A stretch of DNA of 64,000 nucleotides from JAWVFM01 sp963841455. Lineage in GTDB: Bacteria > Actinomycetota > Thermoleophilia > Solirubrobacterales > 70-9. The stretch spans positions 57,579 through 121,578 of the forward strand of contig CAWJCU010000004.1 in NCBI GenBank assembly GCA_963841455.1, read 5' to 3'. Every line of letters begins with the position of its first letter. The first letter of the stretch is position 1. The notes beneath the pieces are model-generated. The model saw nothing but the letters and a program-made list of their open reading frames with translations, ran no database searches and had not been told where the DNA came from. The translations under genes were made by a program, and so were the position numbers. Below, in pieces: positions 52,960 to 61,894 of the stretch.

Positions 52960-53499
52960 CTAGCCGATGCCGCCCTGCGAGGGGAGCGTCCGCCCGAGGC
53001 AGCGGACATACGACGGAGCCATCCCCCAGCGCCGATAGAGGCGGAGCGCCTCCTCGTTGCCGGCGATGACGGCCAGCCCGATGAAGCCCACGCCCGCGGC
53101 GGCGAGACGCCCCTCGACCTCCTCCATAAGCATTGAGCCAATTCCCCAGCGGCGCAGGTCGGGCTCGACGGAGAGCGCCTCGAGCTCGCCCATCCGCTCG
53201 CTGGTCTCGAAGCTCCAGTCACCGTCGCAAATCCGGAACAAGGCGAAGCCGACCGGCGAGCCCTCGCGCTCAGCGATCAGCAGCCGGGCCTCGCCGGCAA
53301 GCATCCAGCGCTCGAACTCACCCCGGCGCCGCTGCCAGGCGTCGTCCGGGCGCCGGAACGGGACGACCTCGCGGGCCTCGTCCGCGATCTCGGCGTTGTG
53401 CTCGTGCATGGCTCGCCACAGCGCCTCGACGTCGTCGAGCCGCTCCGCCCCCGCCTCGACGATCGCGACCTCGGGCGGTCCTGTCCGCTCCGCGGTCAC
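52960..53499 (-). CDS. GNAT family N-acetyltransferase
   Basis: 179 residues. Motif A LEALSVEPDLRRWGIGSMLMEEVEGRL (RRWGIG loop), motif B IAGNEEALRLYRRWGMAPSYV. N-terminal VAIVEAGAERLDDVEALWRAMHEHNAEI. Acceptor unknown. Confidence 0.85.
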   Translation of the reverse strand: MTAERTGPPEVAIVEAGAERLDDVEALWRAMHEHNAEIADEAREVVPFRRPDDAWQRRRGEFERWMLAGEARLLIAEREGSPVGFALFRICDGDWSFETSERMGELEALSVEPDLRRWGIGSMLMEEVEGRLAAAGVGFIGLAVIAGNEEALRLYRRWGMAPSYVRCLGRTLPSQGGIG

Positions 53500-53536
53500 G
53501 GGGCGAGCCCGTCGGCCGGATGCGAGTTGCGCCGCG

Positions 53537-54205
53537 TCATCCGCCCGCGAGGAACTCCTGCAGCGCGGCCTTGCCGCCGCCGACCATCGGATCGCCGTGT
53601 GCGAACAGAAGGCTGTCGAAGTCGACGTCCAAAAGCCGCCGAAGCGACTCCCGAAGGCCGGCTCGCACAGCCGCGGGATCGTCGCCCATCAGGTATCCGG
53701 GCACGAAGCCGAGGCCGCCCCCGCGCGGGCGGGTGACGCCGTCGGCGAACGCGAGCGCGCCCCCGGAGGCGATCCGGATCTCGAGCGTCGTGTCGTCCGG
53801 GCAGATGACTCCCAGCTGGTGCGCGGTGATCCCCGGCGCGAGCTCCTCGCCGAAGGCGAAGCCCTCCACCTTCGGGCCGCGCTCGAACTCGTGCAGGCCG
53901 ACCTCGGCGCAGCGGATCGGGCAGCCGAACGCCTCCGCGTAGCGCTCGGCGTGGCGTAGGTGGTGGCGGTTGGTGAGGACGATCTGGCTCGGCGTCGCCC
54001 GCCCCTCGAACCACTCGAGCCCCTCGCGCGGCACCAGCGGGTCGAGGACGACCCGCGCCGCTTCGACGTAGTACGAGTCGACGGGGACCCTGATTCGGGG
54101 GTGGATCGCGGTCCAGTGGTGGACGCCCGGGAGCACCTCGCGGATCGAGCGATGCGAGGCGAGCTCGAGCGCGAGCGGACGGATGAACTGCGGCCACGCC
54201 GCCAT
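53537..54205 (-). CDS. MBL-fold metallo-hydrolase-like protein
   Basis: 222 residues from ATG 54205. Family pattern: IREVLPGVHHWTAIHPRIRVPVDSYYV, VLDPLVPREGLEWFEGRATPSQIVLTNRHHLRHA, LGVICPDDTTLEIRI, LAFADGVTR, LLFAHGDPMVGGGKAALQEF. The first metal motif is TNRHHLRHA instead of THxHxDH and the later His/Asp are HGDP, so metal binding may be altered. GTG 54253 would extend the start into arcC relic sequence. Confidence 0.75.
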   Translation of the reverse strand: MAAWPQFIRPLALELASHRSIREVLPGVHHWTAIHPRIRVPVDSYYVEAARVVLDPLVPREGLEWFEGRATPSQIVLTNRHHLRHAERYAEAFGCPIRCAEVGLHEFERGPKVEGFAFGEELAPGITAHQLGVICPDDTTLEIRIASGGALAFADGVTRPRGGGLGFVPGYLMGDDPAAVRAGLRESLRRLLDVDFDSLLFAHGDPMVGGGKAALQEFLAGG

Positions 54206-54260
54206 GGCGAGGTCGAGGCCGTTGCGAGCGTGGCTTTCGAGGCGATCGAGCACCGCTGAC

Positions 54261-54600
54261 TCATCTTGACGGTACGACGTGGGCGCCGCGCTCGCCACGG
54301 AGGACTCCGCCAGCCTCGCCGAGGGCGCCGATGCCCGCGAACCCGCCGGTGCGCTCGACGAACCGGCAGGCGGCCTCGGCCTTGGGGCCCATCGATCCGG
54401 AGGCGAGACCCATCCCGCGAAGCTCGGCGACTCTCGCCTCCTCCGACGCAGACGACGAGCACTCCCGCCTCGACCAGCAGTTTGATGGTCGGCAGCTCGA
54501 CGATCTCGCATGGCTCCGGCGGGGCGACCAGCCGCCGGTAGCGATCCCCGTCCGGCGCCACCTGCCAGCCCCTCTCGGCCGACGAAGCCGATCGGCCCAC
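54261..54600 (-). pseudogene. arcC: Carbamate kinase relic (5' truncated, internal deletion)
   Basis: From just after the stop of the upstream gene the minus strand reads AERGWQVAPDGDRYRRLVAP, EIVELPTIKLLVEAGVLVVCVGGG, which is the middle of carbamate kinase. The text then jumps to RVAELRGMGLASGSMGPKAEAACRFVERTGGFAGIGAL and a stop at 54261, its C-terminus. The N-terminal third and roughly 50 residues around the catalytic loop are missing. A genuine deletion relic rather than a read error. Confidence 0.7.
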
Positions 54601-55029
54601 CTATGAAACGACGCCGCCGGGTGGGTTGTTGTCTCGGATGATCCGCTCCTCGGCCTCCGGGTCCGGCATCTCGCCGGCCTCGATCGTCACCCGGGCCGCT
54701 CCACCGCTGCGGATCTCTTCCGGTGGGCCGATTCCAAGGTCCGCGCGATTGATCACCGTGGTCTCGGTGATCGGCGCCCCCATGGTCCAGTACTCCCAGC
54801 CGTCGATCTCGAGGTAGGTGAGGTGATAGCGAGGCTTGGCCGCGTCGCGCGGCCATGGCTTGACGACGCCGTCGCGGCGAATGCGCGCCGCGAAGTCGAA
54901 GAATTGCTGCTCCAGCTCGGGCCGCCACTCGCGCACCGTGTACTCGTGCGGCCACTGCGGCATCGTCTTCGCGAACTGCCAGTGGACGGCTGCGATGTAG
55001 GCGCGAGCGTCGTCGGTGCTGAAGGGCAT
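54601..55029 (-). CDS. Conserved hypothetical protein
   Basis: 142 residues from ATG 55029. Text PFSTDDARAYIAAVHWQFAKTMPQWPHEYTV, then YHLTYLEIDGWEYWTMGAPITETTVINRADL resembles a family of unknown function found in actinobacteria. The next gene is the arcC relic, separated by no bases. No recognised domain. Confidence 0.6.
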   Translation of the reverse strand: MPFSTDDARAYIAAVHWQFAKTMPQWPHEYTVREWRPELEQQFFDFAARIRRDGVVKPWPRDAAKPRYHLTYLEIDGWEYWTMGAPITETTVINRADLGIGPPEEIRSGGAARVTIEAGEMPDPEAEERIIRDNNPPGGVVS

Positions 55030-55089
55030 GGCCAAAGGGTCGGCCGCCGCCGTCCCGCGCTGACACCTCGACGCCGGTGGCGCCGCCTC

Positions 55090-55728
55090 TCAACCCGTCC
55101 CGTCCACGCGCATGCCCTTGGGGCTCCGCCAGCTGAGAAGCGGCTCGACCGTGCTCCGCGGGATCCCGATGCCCTCCGCCTCGCAGTGGTCGACCAGGGC
55201 CCTCGGCCCTGCGAACTCGAGCAGCTGGGCATGATGGGAGATCGCGAGGTCCGCGACCAGACGCCCGAACTCCGAGCTCCGCGGCGATCCGAGGAGAACC
55301 AGGCTCACCGGGCGCGCGTATTGAGCGCGGAAGCCCTCCCGGTGGACGTGCACGGCGCCCCACGCTTCGACGATGCCGAGGACATCGAGCGACCCGGACA
55401 CGGACTCCAGGGCGAACGCGGTTTTCGACTCGGCCGTTTCCCTGATCGTCGCCCACGGATGCCATGCGTAGAGCCCGCAAGTGCAGGGGCCCACCGGCGC
55501 GCTTTGGCTGGGCGCGTGGGTGGCTTCGCCACCGCGACGTCGGCACTCAGCCCACGTCGTTTCCCCACTCGCCCGCCAAAGACACCCGCCGTGGCCGCTC
55601 AAGCGGATCTCATCGTTCGGGCTCCTGTTGAGGTTCCACTTCCGCACTCCGTAGAGCCGTCCCGGCACGAAAATCCTCGGGCCCGTGGAACGCGCCCTGC
55701 GCCGCGAGGCATCGACAAGGCCCTTCAT
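55090..55728 (-). CDS. Conserved hypothetical protein
   Basis: 212 residues. A central CTCGLYAWHPWATIRE and the later VEAWGAVHVHREGFRAQYARPVSLVLLG are recurring in actinobacterial hypotheticals. Start overlaps the stop of the small upstream gene (55725), so the two are translated together. No enzyme motif seen. Confidence 0.65.
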   Translation of the reverse strand: MKGLVDASRRRARSTGPRIFVPGRLYGVRKWNLNRSPNDEIRLSGHGGCLWRASGETTWAECRRRGGEATHAPSQSAPVGPCTCGLYAWHPWATIRETAESKTAFALESVSGSLDVLGIVEAWGAVHVHREGFRAQYARPVSLVLLGSPRSSEFGRLVADLAISHHAQLLEFAGPRALVDHCEAEGIGIPRSTVEPLLSWRSPKGMRVDGTG

Positions 55729-55910
55729 CGTGCCGACACTCCGCTCTTGACCGGCTCCTTCTCGCGCTCTCGGCTCGGCGCGGGCTCGGGCTCTGGCTCG
55801 CGCGCGGGCCTGGGCTCCTCCGCCGGCGCGTCGGTCTTTGCGGGCTCGCGAGCCGGCTCGACGATGATCGTTCGGAACGGGATGCTGAACGTCACTCGGT
55901 TCACCTCCAT
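55725..55910 (-). CDS. Small acidic/Pro-rich protein
   Basis: 61 residues. A short ordered start (VNRVTFSIPFRTIIVEPAR) is followed by an EPEPEPAP-type low-complexity tail. Coupled by four-base overlap to the next gene. Function unknown. Confidence 0.5.
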   Translation of the reverse strand: MEVNRVTFSIPFRTIIVEPAREPAKTDAPAEEPRPAREPEPEPAPSREREKEPVKSGVSAR

Positions 55911-56134
55911 CGGTCCGGCATTAGCACCGCGTCTGACCCGGAGGTCTCGACCGGTTGCTGCGGCGTCGCTGGGCCGGATCCCTCAGCCGCTCTTGATGGA
56001 CAACTGCGATGACTGTAGTCGTCGCGCGTGCCCCGTTCCTGACGCGGATGGCTAGCCGGGGAGCTGGCCCTCCTCGCCGGCCTCCAGGGTGGGCTCGCCC
56101 GCGAGCTCGAGCAGTCGCTCGAGAAGGTCCCCCT

Positions 56135-56416
56135 TCAGGAGACGCTCCCGCGTCCAGCCGACAGTGGCGGCTCCTTGCAGTCGTCGGGCTTGGTCGCCCA
56201 GCCATGCGCCTCGGCGTCTGCTTCCCAGTCGAGGACGCACCCGGCCAGCTCGCGGGCCAGATCGCGCAGCGCATCCTCGACGGACGCGCCGTTGCCCTCC
56301 TCCTGAAAGCCTGGGATTCGGGCGAGGTAGCCGCCCTGCGTCACCTTGTCATCCCGCCATCCGACCCAGGCGGTGACGCTGTACACAACCTCGACTGTGA
56401 CGGGCCTTTCCGACAC
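56135..56416 (-). CDS. HicB-like antitoxin, C-terminus uncertain
   Basis: 93 residues from GTG 56416. Text VTVEVVYSVTAWVGWRDD, GGYLARIPGFQEEGNGASVEDALRDLARELAGCVLDWEADAE is the HicB ferredoxin-like domain (strand, IPGF loop, long helix). HicB normally neutralises the RNase HicA, but I could not find a convincing HicA next to it. A frame moved by one base at 56170 gives RLLKGDLLERLLELAGEP down to 56052 and could be the real tail, so this end may also be shifted. The 186 bases upstream hold no clear gene. Confidence 0.5.
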   Translation of the reverse strand: MSERPVTVEVVYSVTAWVGWRDDKVTQGGYLARIPGFQEEGNGASVEDALRDLARELAGCVLDWEADAEAHGWATKPDDCKEPPLSAGRGSVS

Positions 56417-56602
56417 CTCTGTCAGGTCCGGTATCCGCCCGCCGACCTGACGCCCGAGAGCAATTCTCGTCCGGCGAGTGCCCGGGATGCCAGCGAAAGT
56501 TTCGTCTGCCACAAGCGCTATCTTTCGCCGCCGCCCGGGGGTTGCAGGGACCGGGAGGCGTACACGCCGGCTGGCGGCCCGTCCGCCCCGCCCAGATAAG
56601 AG

Positions 56603-57249
56603 ATGCCGTTCAGACGCCGAAAGGACTACGAGCTTGGCCCCCTCGAAGACGAGGAGCTCCTCGCCTACGCGGTCGCCGCTCGCGAGGCCGGCAAGATCGA
56701 CGCGATGCAGGAGGCGCTCGCGATCCTCGTCTTCCGCCGCTACGACGATCTGGTCCGCCGCGCGGGCCTCAAGATGCCGACGAAGGCCGACGCCGAGGAC
56801 ATCGCCTCGAAGACGATCGCCGACGCGATCGTCGCCGCGCTTCGAGGGCACGAGCGAGGGCGAGTTCTGGAAGCTCGTCAGCACGATCCTCGCCCGCCGC
56901 ATCGCCGACTTCCACGAAAAGCGCGAGCGCTCGCTCGACGAGGCGCCGCTTCCCGAGGAGCACGCTGACGACGAGGACATCCACGGAGGGCCCGCCGCCG
57001 TGACCCAGGACCCGACCACCGGCAATCGGGCCCAGGACGTGATCGACCGGCTGCCTCGACGAGCTGAGCGACGTGCACCGTCGCGTCGTCGAGCTCTCCA
57101 TCTTCGAGGACCTCGAGGCGAAGCGACGTCGCCGACGAGGTGAACGACGAGCATCCCGACCTCGATCCGCCGATGAGCGTCGACAACGTCCACCAGATCA
57201 CGAGCCGGTTCCGCAAGGATCTGCGCGAGGACCTCGAGGCTCCGGCTAG
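56603..57249 (+). pseudogene. Sigma-70-like RNA polymerase sigma factor, frameshifted
   Basis: ATG 56603 after a run of weak ribosome signals. Region 2-like text: YDDLVRRAGLKMPTKADAEDIASKTIADAIVAAL, shifts one base to EGEFWKLVSTILARRIADFHEKR, then (another base) LDELSDVHRRVVELSIFEDLEAK and (another) DVADEVNDEHPDLDPPMSVDNVHQITSRFRKDLREDL, the helix-turn-helix of region 4. Three shifts, each resuming one base further on, are needed to read to a TAG at 57247. Family: ECF-like/sigma-70. It begins the only + strand cluster in this island. Confidence 0.6.
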
Positions 57250-57260
57250 AGGCGAACGCC

Positions 57261-57905
57261 ATGACCGACGTCGATCGGCTCCTACGCGAATACATCGAAG
57301 AGCACAGCGCCGGCGGCGAGGCGGACCCGCTCGCCTACGTCGAGCAGCTCGAGGGCGCCGACCGCGCCGAGCTCGAGGCGCTGATCGACGCCTACCTGGC
57401 GCGCGCCCCGGGGCGCGAGTGGGATCCCGAGGCCTACCGCGGCTCTCCGGCCGAGCAGGTGGTGACGGCGCTGACCGAGTCGCTCGCCGGCGTCTCGGGT
57501 TCCTGGCCGTGCTGCTCCCCGAGCTTCGAAACAAGGCGCGGATCCGCCGCGACGAGCTGGTCGCGCAGCTCGCCGAAGCGCTCGGCGTCGGCGGCCGCGA
57601 GGAGAAGGTCGCCTACTACTACAACCAGATGGAGCACGGGCTGCTCGAGCCGGCCGGGGTCTCCGACCGCGTGCTCGACGCCCTCGCCGCGATCGTCGAC
57701 ATCACCCGCGATGCGCTGCGAAGAGCCGGTCGAGCGCGTCGCCCCGCCCGAGGCGGGCGAGGGCGCCGTGTTCGCGCGCAAGGCGCGGCTCGACGCCGAC
57801 TACGGCGGCGAGGCCCTCACCGGAGCGCCGGCGAGCGCCGCAGAGCCAGCGCGGGGCGAGGCCATCGAACGCGACGAGGTCGACGAGCTCTTCCTCGGCG
57901 GCTGA
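57261..57905 (+). pseudogene. Sigma-associated regulator of unknown family, frameshifted
   Basis: ATG 57261, 11 bases after the sigma gene. Text VDRLLREYIEEHSAGGEADPLAYVEQLEGADRAELEALIDAYLARAPGREW, shift to VLLPELRNKARIRRDELVAQLAEALGVGGREEKVAYYYNQMEHGLL, shift to APPEAGEGAVFARKARLDADYGGEAL, ending at 57905. The middle is helical and resembles a DNA-binding helix-turn-helix (RRDELVAQLAEALGV...VAYYYNQMEHGLL). It could be the anti-sigma or the substrate of the protease at 58206. Two shifts interrupt it. Confidence 0.5.
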
Positions 57906-57950
57906 GCTCGGTCGTCAGGCACGGGGCACGCTCACCGACCCAGACTTCAC

Positions 57951-58192
57951 ATGAGGACCCGGAATCGAAACCGCGTGCGAAAGGTGTTCGGCTTCGCCGT
58001 GCGCGAGCGCGACTGGCCGCTGGCCGGTCTGCTCGCAGTGGCCACCGCGGGCGAGCCGGCTCGCGGACGCAGCCATGCGCTTCGAGCTCGAACAAGCTCG
58101 TCGGGACCGGCGACGGCGTCAGCTTCGGCTCGCTGCGTGCGCTCGGCCACCTTCTCCGCGCGATCGCCCGCCTCGACTCGACCCGCGACTAG
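57951..58192 (+). pseudogene. Small protein in the sigma/protease cluster, frameshifted
   Basis: ATG 57951. Read across three frames it gives FAVRERDWPLAGLLAVATAGEPA, LADAAMRFELEQARRD and GDGVSFGSLRALGHLLRAIARLDSTRD with a stop at 58190. I do not recognise it; its length and placement suit an adaptor. Confidence 0.4.
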
Positions 58193-58205
58193 GATCGCCT
58201 CGCCG

Positions 58206-58775
58206 ATGAAGCGAGGCCGAGATCGAGGCGATCGAGCGGCGCGCCGAGGACGTTCTCGCCGGCCTGCCGAGCTGGCTCTGGGACGGCGAGAGCCTCCCGG
58301 TCCCGGTCGAGGCGATCGCCGACACCCACTTCGGCCTCCTCGTTCGCGACGTCGACGACCTGACCACGGCGCCGGGCTGCCCCGAGCTCGCCGAGGGGCA
58401 GGGCCTCTCGGGCCTCCTCCTCGCCGAGCGCCGGCGAGATCTGGGTCAACGCCGAGGAGGGCGAGCGATGGCCGCCGCGGCGACGCTTCACGATCGGCCA
58501 CGAGCTCGGCCACCACGTCCTCCACAGCGACGGCGAGCGCTCGCTCTTCTGCCGGTCCACGGCCGTCCAAGCCGACGAGCAGCCGGACCCGAAGACGCCG
58601 CCGCCGGACCTGCCCGACATCGAGGAGGAGGCGAGCGTCTTCGCGGCGGCGCTCCTGATGCCGGCCCGCCTGATGCAGCGCGAGTACGAGACCGACCGCG
58701 ACTTCGAGCGCCTGCGCGAGCTCTTCGGCGCGTCGCGGCGCCGCGATGGGCCGGCGGCTTCACGCGGTGATCTGA
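58206..58775 (+). pseudogene. ImmA/IrrE metallo-endopeptidase, frameshifted
   Basis: ATG 58206 then, after one-base shifts near 58215 and 58433, EIEAIERRAEDVLAGLPSWLWD, ADTHFGLLVRDVDDLT, ERWPPRRRFTIGHELGHHVLH (the HExxH zinc site with the third ligand in DIEEEASVFAAALLMP) and RDFERLRELFGAS; a last shift gives AAMGRRLHAVI and a stop at 58775. Family members cleave repressors or anti-sigma-like partners in stress, for example ImmA on phage repressor and IrrE on DdrO. It follows the regulator genes on one strand with short gaps. Confidence 0.75.
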
Positions 58776-58778
58776 GCC

Positions 58779-59218
58779 TCAGGCCGCGGGGAGCTCCTCG
58801 GGGAGGACGGCGAAGCCCTCACGCGAGGCCGCGTCGCGAAGGCGACGGTCGAACGACACGAACTCGGTCCGCTCGGCGACATCCCCGCGCCAACCTGAGC
58901 GGCGGCGAGCTGGAGCGCATCGCCGGCGCGCAGGGGGTGAACCGCCAGCGCGCGTTCCGCTTGCCTCCGCAGAGCCGAGGCGGGCTCGATCTCCGACCAG
59001 GCGTCGCTCAACTTCTCGAGGACCGTGCTCGCCCACTCGACGCCGGCGGCGTCGACGTCGCCCGCGCGCTCACGGCGACGAAGCGCAGACAAACATTCCA
59101 CGCGAGTGCCCCACCAGACGACCAGGGCACCGTCCGAGCGGGCGAGCTCGGCCGGGATCTCGGCCCACGCGTCCTCGAGCAGCAGAGGGACGACGGCGGA
59201 GGTATCCCAGAAGCGCAC
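58779..59218 (-). pseudogene. PIN-domain toxin (VapC-like), one frameshift
   Basis: ATG 59218. PIN acids: FWDTSAVVPLLLED start (D in WDTSAV), EC after RVECLSALRR, and GDALQLAAAQ (D). A shift near 58890 then leads to VAERTEFVSFDRRLRDAASREGFAVL and a stop at 58779. Here the frame resumes one base earlier (a missing base), opposite to most other breaks. It pairs with the antitoxin at 59223, five bases upstream on the same strand. Confidence 0.75.
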
Positions 59219-59222
59219 GTCC

Positions 59223-59505
59223 CTACCAGCCTTCGCGCCGCTCCTCGATCACCGTCTCGGCGAGGCTCCGGCCCTTGATCGTGGGCCGTGGCAGATCCCA
59301 GAAACCCCTCGGGCAGCCGCATCGTCCCGACGCGGATGAACCCTTTTCGCTCGAGCTCGGCGAGATGCTCCTCGTCCGTTACCGCCGGGACGATCTTCGC
59401 CACCGGACGGCCGTGCTCGGTGACCAGGACGTCCTCACCGGCCCGCACCCGGGCCAGGTACTCGCTGAGCTTCGCCTTGAGCTGAGCCACTCCGGTAACA
59501 ACCAT
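59223..59505 (-). pseudogene. Phd/YefM-type antitoxin, one frameshift
   Basis: ATG 59505 (TTACCGG context). Text VTGVAQLKAKLSEYLARVRAGEDVLVTEHGRPVAKIVP is the Phd/YefM DNA-binding fold; after a one-base shift near 59300 the tail WDLPRPTIKGRSLAETVIEERREGW ends at 59223. Would neutralise the PIN toxin and repress the operon at 59507. Confidence 0.75.
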
Positions 59506-59506
59506 G

Positions 59507-59542
59507 ACCAGTCTGATCATACAGATCTAGTCAGAGTGGTCA
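59507..59542. promoter_or_regulatory. Probable antitoxin operator (inverted repeat)
   Basis: Half-sites of 11 bases around a 14-base spacer upstream of ATG 59505 pair at ten of eleven positions (GACCA-N-TCTGA with TCAGA-N-TGGTC). This is the expected place for autoregulation of a VapB/Phd operon. Confidence 0.55.
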
Positions 59543-59749
59543 CATTAGTGAGACCCGGCCGTGCCGACTTCGTTGTCAGGGCGCGGCGAGGAGACATGGC
59601 CGAGCAGTGCGCGGTTCTTCGCCGGGCTGAGGAGCTCGACGTTGACGGGGCGAGCACCCTCAGGAGCGACCGTGCGGTAATCGTCGTCAACGGGCTCGCA
59701 CCAGGTCCGCCCCTGTCAGGAACGGCAGCGACTCGCCGACGTCCTTGCA

Positions 59750-60701
59750 ATGAACGAGATGAACGCACCCACAACGGACACCCCCACCCTCTCGACCTTC
59801 CTCGCGAAGCCGCTTCGCGTCGGCGAACCCGATATTGCCGCCAACCTCGCGGTGTTTCCGGTGTTCGGCCCCGCGCCCATGCTCGAGTACCTGAGCCTGT
59901 TCGAGGCGACGAAGCTCGGCTTCAGCGTGGGCGAGCTCGAGGGCGGCGCCTCAGTCAACGACCTATCGGTCCACAACTCCACCGGCAAGGCCGTGCTGCT
60001 CTTCGAGGGCGAGGAGGTCCTCGGCGCCCAGCAGAACCGCACCTTCGACGTGCCCGCCCTCATCGATGCCGGCAAGAAGGCGCGCGTGCCGGTGAGCTGC
60101 ATGGAGCGCGGCCGCTGGGAGGGCTCCGCCACAACGAGAAGTTCCGGTCTCGCCGCAGGCAGCGGGGCCGCGCGATCCGCAGGCTGAAGGCGCTGCGCGC
60201 CGCCAAGCAGCGCGAGCGCAGGCCTGGAGGCCCGCGCCAGACCAGTCGGAGGTTTGGAGCGAGATCGACTCGGCCCAAACCCGACTGGGCGCCCACTCCC
60301 CCACGGACGCCATGCACGACGTCTTCGAGTCGCGCCGCGGCGAGCTGCACAGCGTGGCCGATCACATCCACCGGCGCGACGGCCAGGTGGGAGCGATCGT
60401 CGCGATCAGCGGCGAGCTGCGTGTGTTCGATTACGCCAGCCGGGCCGACGCGTTCGCCCCGCTGCACGCACGGCTGGTCCAGGGCTACGCGCTCGACGCG
60501 CTCGACGCCAAGGCACCAGGCGATGCACCCGAAACGGGCACCGCTCGCGGCTTCGCACTGCTCGCGGCAGACGCGCCGATCTCACAACGCGGGCCCGGGA
60601 TCAGCCTGGGCGAAGAAGTCCGCTTTGCCGCCAACGGCCTCGCCGGAACGGGCCTCATCCACGAGGGCGAGTTGGTCTGCCTGAGCGTGCACCCGGCGTA
60701 G
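59750..60701 (+). pseudogene. ARPP-1 domain protein, frameshifted
   Basis: ATG 59750. Text FLAKPLRVGEPDIAANLAVFPVFGP, LEYLSLFEATKLGFSVGELEGGASVNDLSVHN, KAVLLFEGEEVLGAQQNRTFDVPALIDAGKKARVPVSCMERGRW is the ARPP-1/DUF6569 fold. The frame changes near 60125 and again near 60240, resuming as DQSEVWSEIDSAQTRLGAHSPTDAMHDVF and ending HEGELVCLSVHPA at 60701. Its family is defined by neighbourhood with phosphatase-like proteins, and no function is proven. Confidence 0.65.
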
Positions 60702-60710
60702 GGAGGGCCG

Positions 60711-60831
60711 ATGCCCGAACGAGAAACTCCCGCTCTCGACGATCGTCATCGGTGTCACGGTCAACGTTATCGCGTTCGTGGTCGTGATGCTCGTCGCCGC
60801 GGGTGTTCTCTCGCCCTGGTTCCTGCTGTAG
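60711..60831 (+). CDS. Short single-pass membrane protein, start frame suspect
   Basis: The frame after base 60717 reads NEKLPLSTIVIGVTVNVIAFVVVMLVAAGVLSPWFLL to a stop at 60831, a clean TM helix with a short tail. ATG 60711 is one base out of frame, which fits the other one-base insertions here. Too short to classify. Confidence 0.4.
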
Positions 60832-60845
60832 GAGCTCGGGCTAGT

Positions 60846-61894
60846 TGAGCCACCCACACACGTTGTGAACACCTGAAAAGCCATCCGGGCCCGCCAAGAG
60901 GCTTGGGGTGTCCGACGCCACCACTCAGGAGGACCCGGATGAAGGTTCACGCTAACGCTGCTCTCGGACCCGCAGGGCGTCTCGCTCTCGTCGAGGCGAT
61001 CGAGTCGGGGATGACGTTGAGGGCGGCAGCTGCCGCCCTCAACGTCTCGCCGGCGACCGCCCATCGCTGGTGGCACCGCCGGCGAGCGGCGAGCATCGAG
61101 GAGCTCGCCTCGGGCGCCTGGCTTTGCGATCGTAGGTCGCGTCCCGCCGCCAGCCTCGGCGGCTACCAAGCGCCGAGGAGGGGCCGATCCTGGGCGCCCG
61201 CCGCGAGACAGGCCTCGGGCCCGGCCGCCTCGCCGGGATCTTTCGCCGGGCCCGCTCGACGATCTGGAAGGTGCTGCAGCGAAACGGCGTCTCGCGGCGA
61301 GCGCGCTCGGCCGCGGGAGCTCCGCCGCTATGAATGGTCGCGGCCGGGTGCCCTGCTCGACGTCGACACGGCCCGCTGGCGCGCTTCGCAGGTCCCGGCC
61401 ACCGCGTTCGGGGCCGATCGACCGAGAGCCGCGAGGTCGACCGGCGCTCGGCTGCGTCTATCTGCACGTCGCCGTCGACGATCACTCTCGCTACGCCTAC
61501 GTCGAGGAGCGCCCGGACGAGCGCCGCGAGACGGCGGCCGGCGTTCATGCGGCGGGCGATAGGGCACTTCACGAGCTCGGCCTCGGCCCGCCCGAGGCGG
61601 TGATGAGCGACAACGGCAATCCCTATCGCTCTCGCGCCTTTCGGGCAGTGCTCGAGCAGGTCGGCGCCCGCCAGATCTTCACTCCGCCCTACACGCCGCG
61701 CTGGAACGGCAAGGTCGAGCGGTTCATCCAGACGCTGAAGCGAGAGTGGGCCTACGCCCACTCCTGGCCGAACTCAGCCCGGCGCTCGCAGGCCCTGCCA
61801 TCCTTCCTTCGCTACTACAACCGGCGACGCCCCCACAGCTCGCTGGGTGACCGGTCGCCGATCAGCCGCGTTCACAACGTCCGTGGGTAGGACA
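60846..61894 (+). mobile_element. IS481-family insertion sequence, decayed
   Basis: A roughly 1.05-kb element. Ends 60846-60870 and 61870-61894 match as inverted repeats at 20 of 25 positions, beginning TG..CC.ACCCAC and ending ACGTTGTGAAC. The left flank is GCTAGT, which fits the NCTAGN target known for IS481; the right flank does not repeat it. The transposase stop lies inside the right repeat, as usual for this family. The encoded transposase is frameshifted, so the element is probably not mobile by itself. Confidence 0.8.
60939..61890 (+). pseudogene. IS481-family transposase, frameshifted
   Basis: ATG 60939 follows AGGAGG. Start KVHANAALGPAGRLALVEAIES, HTH TLRAAAAALNVSPATAHRWWHRR, then several one-base shifts. 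DDE core in the last frame: VDDHSRYAYVEERP, EAVMSDNGNPYRSR, NGKVERFIQTLKREWAY, and end NRRRPHSSLGDRSPISRV. All three acidic residues (D, D, E) are readable. At least four shifts break it. Confidence 0.7.

Noticed and set aside
56417..56602. HicA toxin upstream of the HicB-like gene
   Set aside because: One frame has RALAGRELLSGVRSAGGY, faintly HicA-like, but the rest does not match and a stop follows. Not supported.
57140..58192. Single long protein across the regulator region
   Set aside because: It is a mix of three frames; each third gives coherent helices only when frames are switched, so it was split into separate frameshifted genes.
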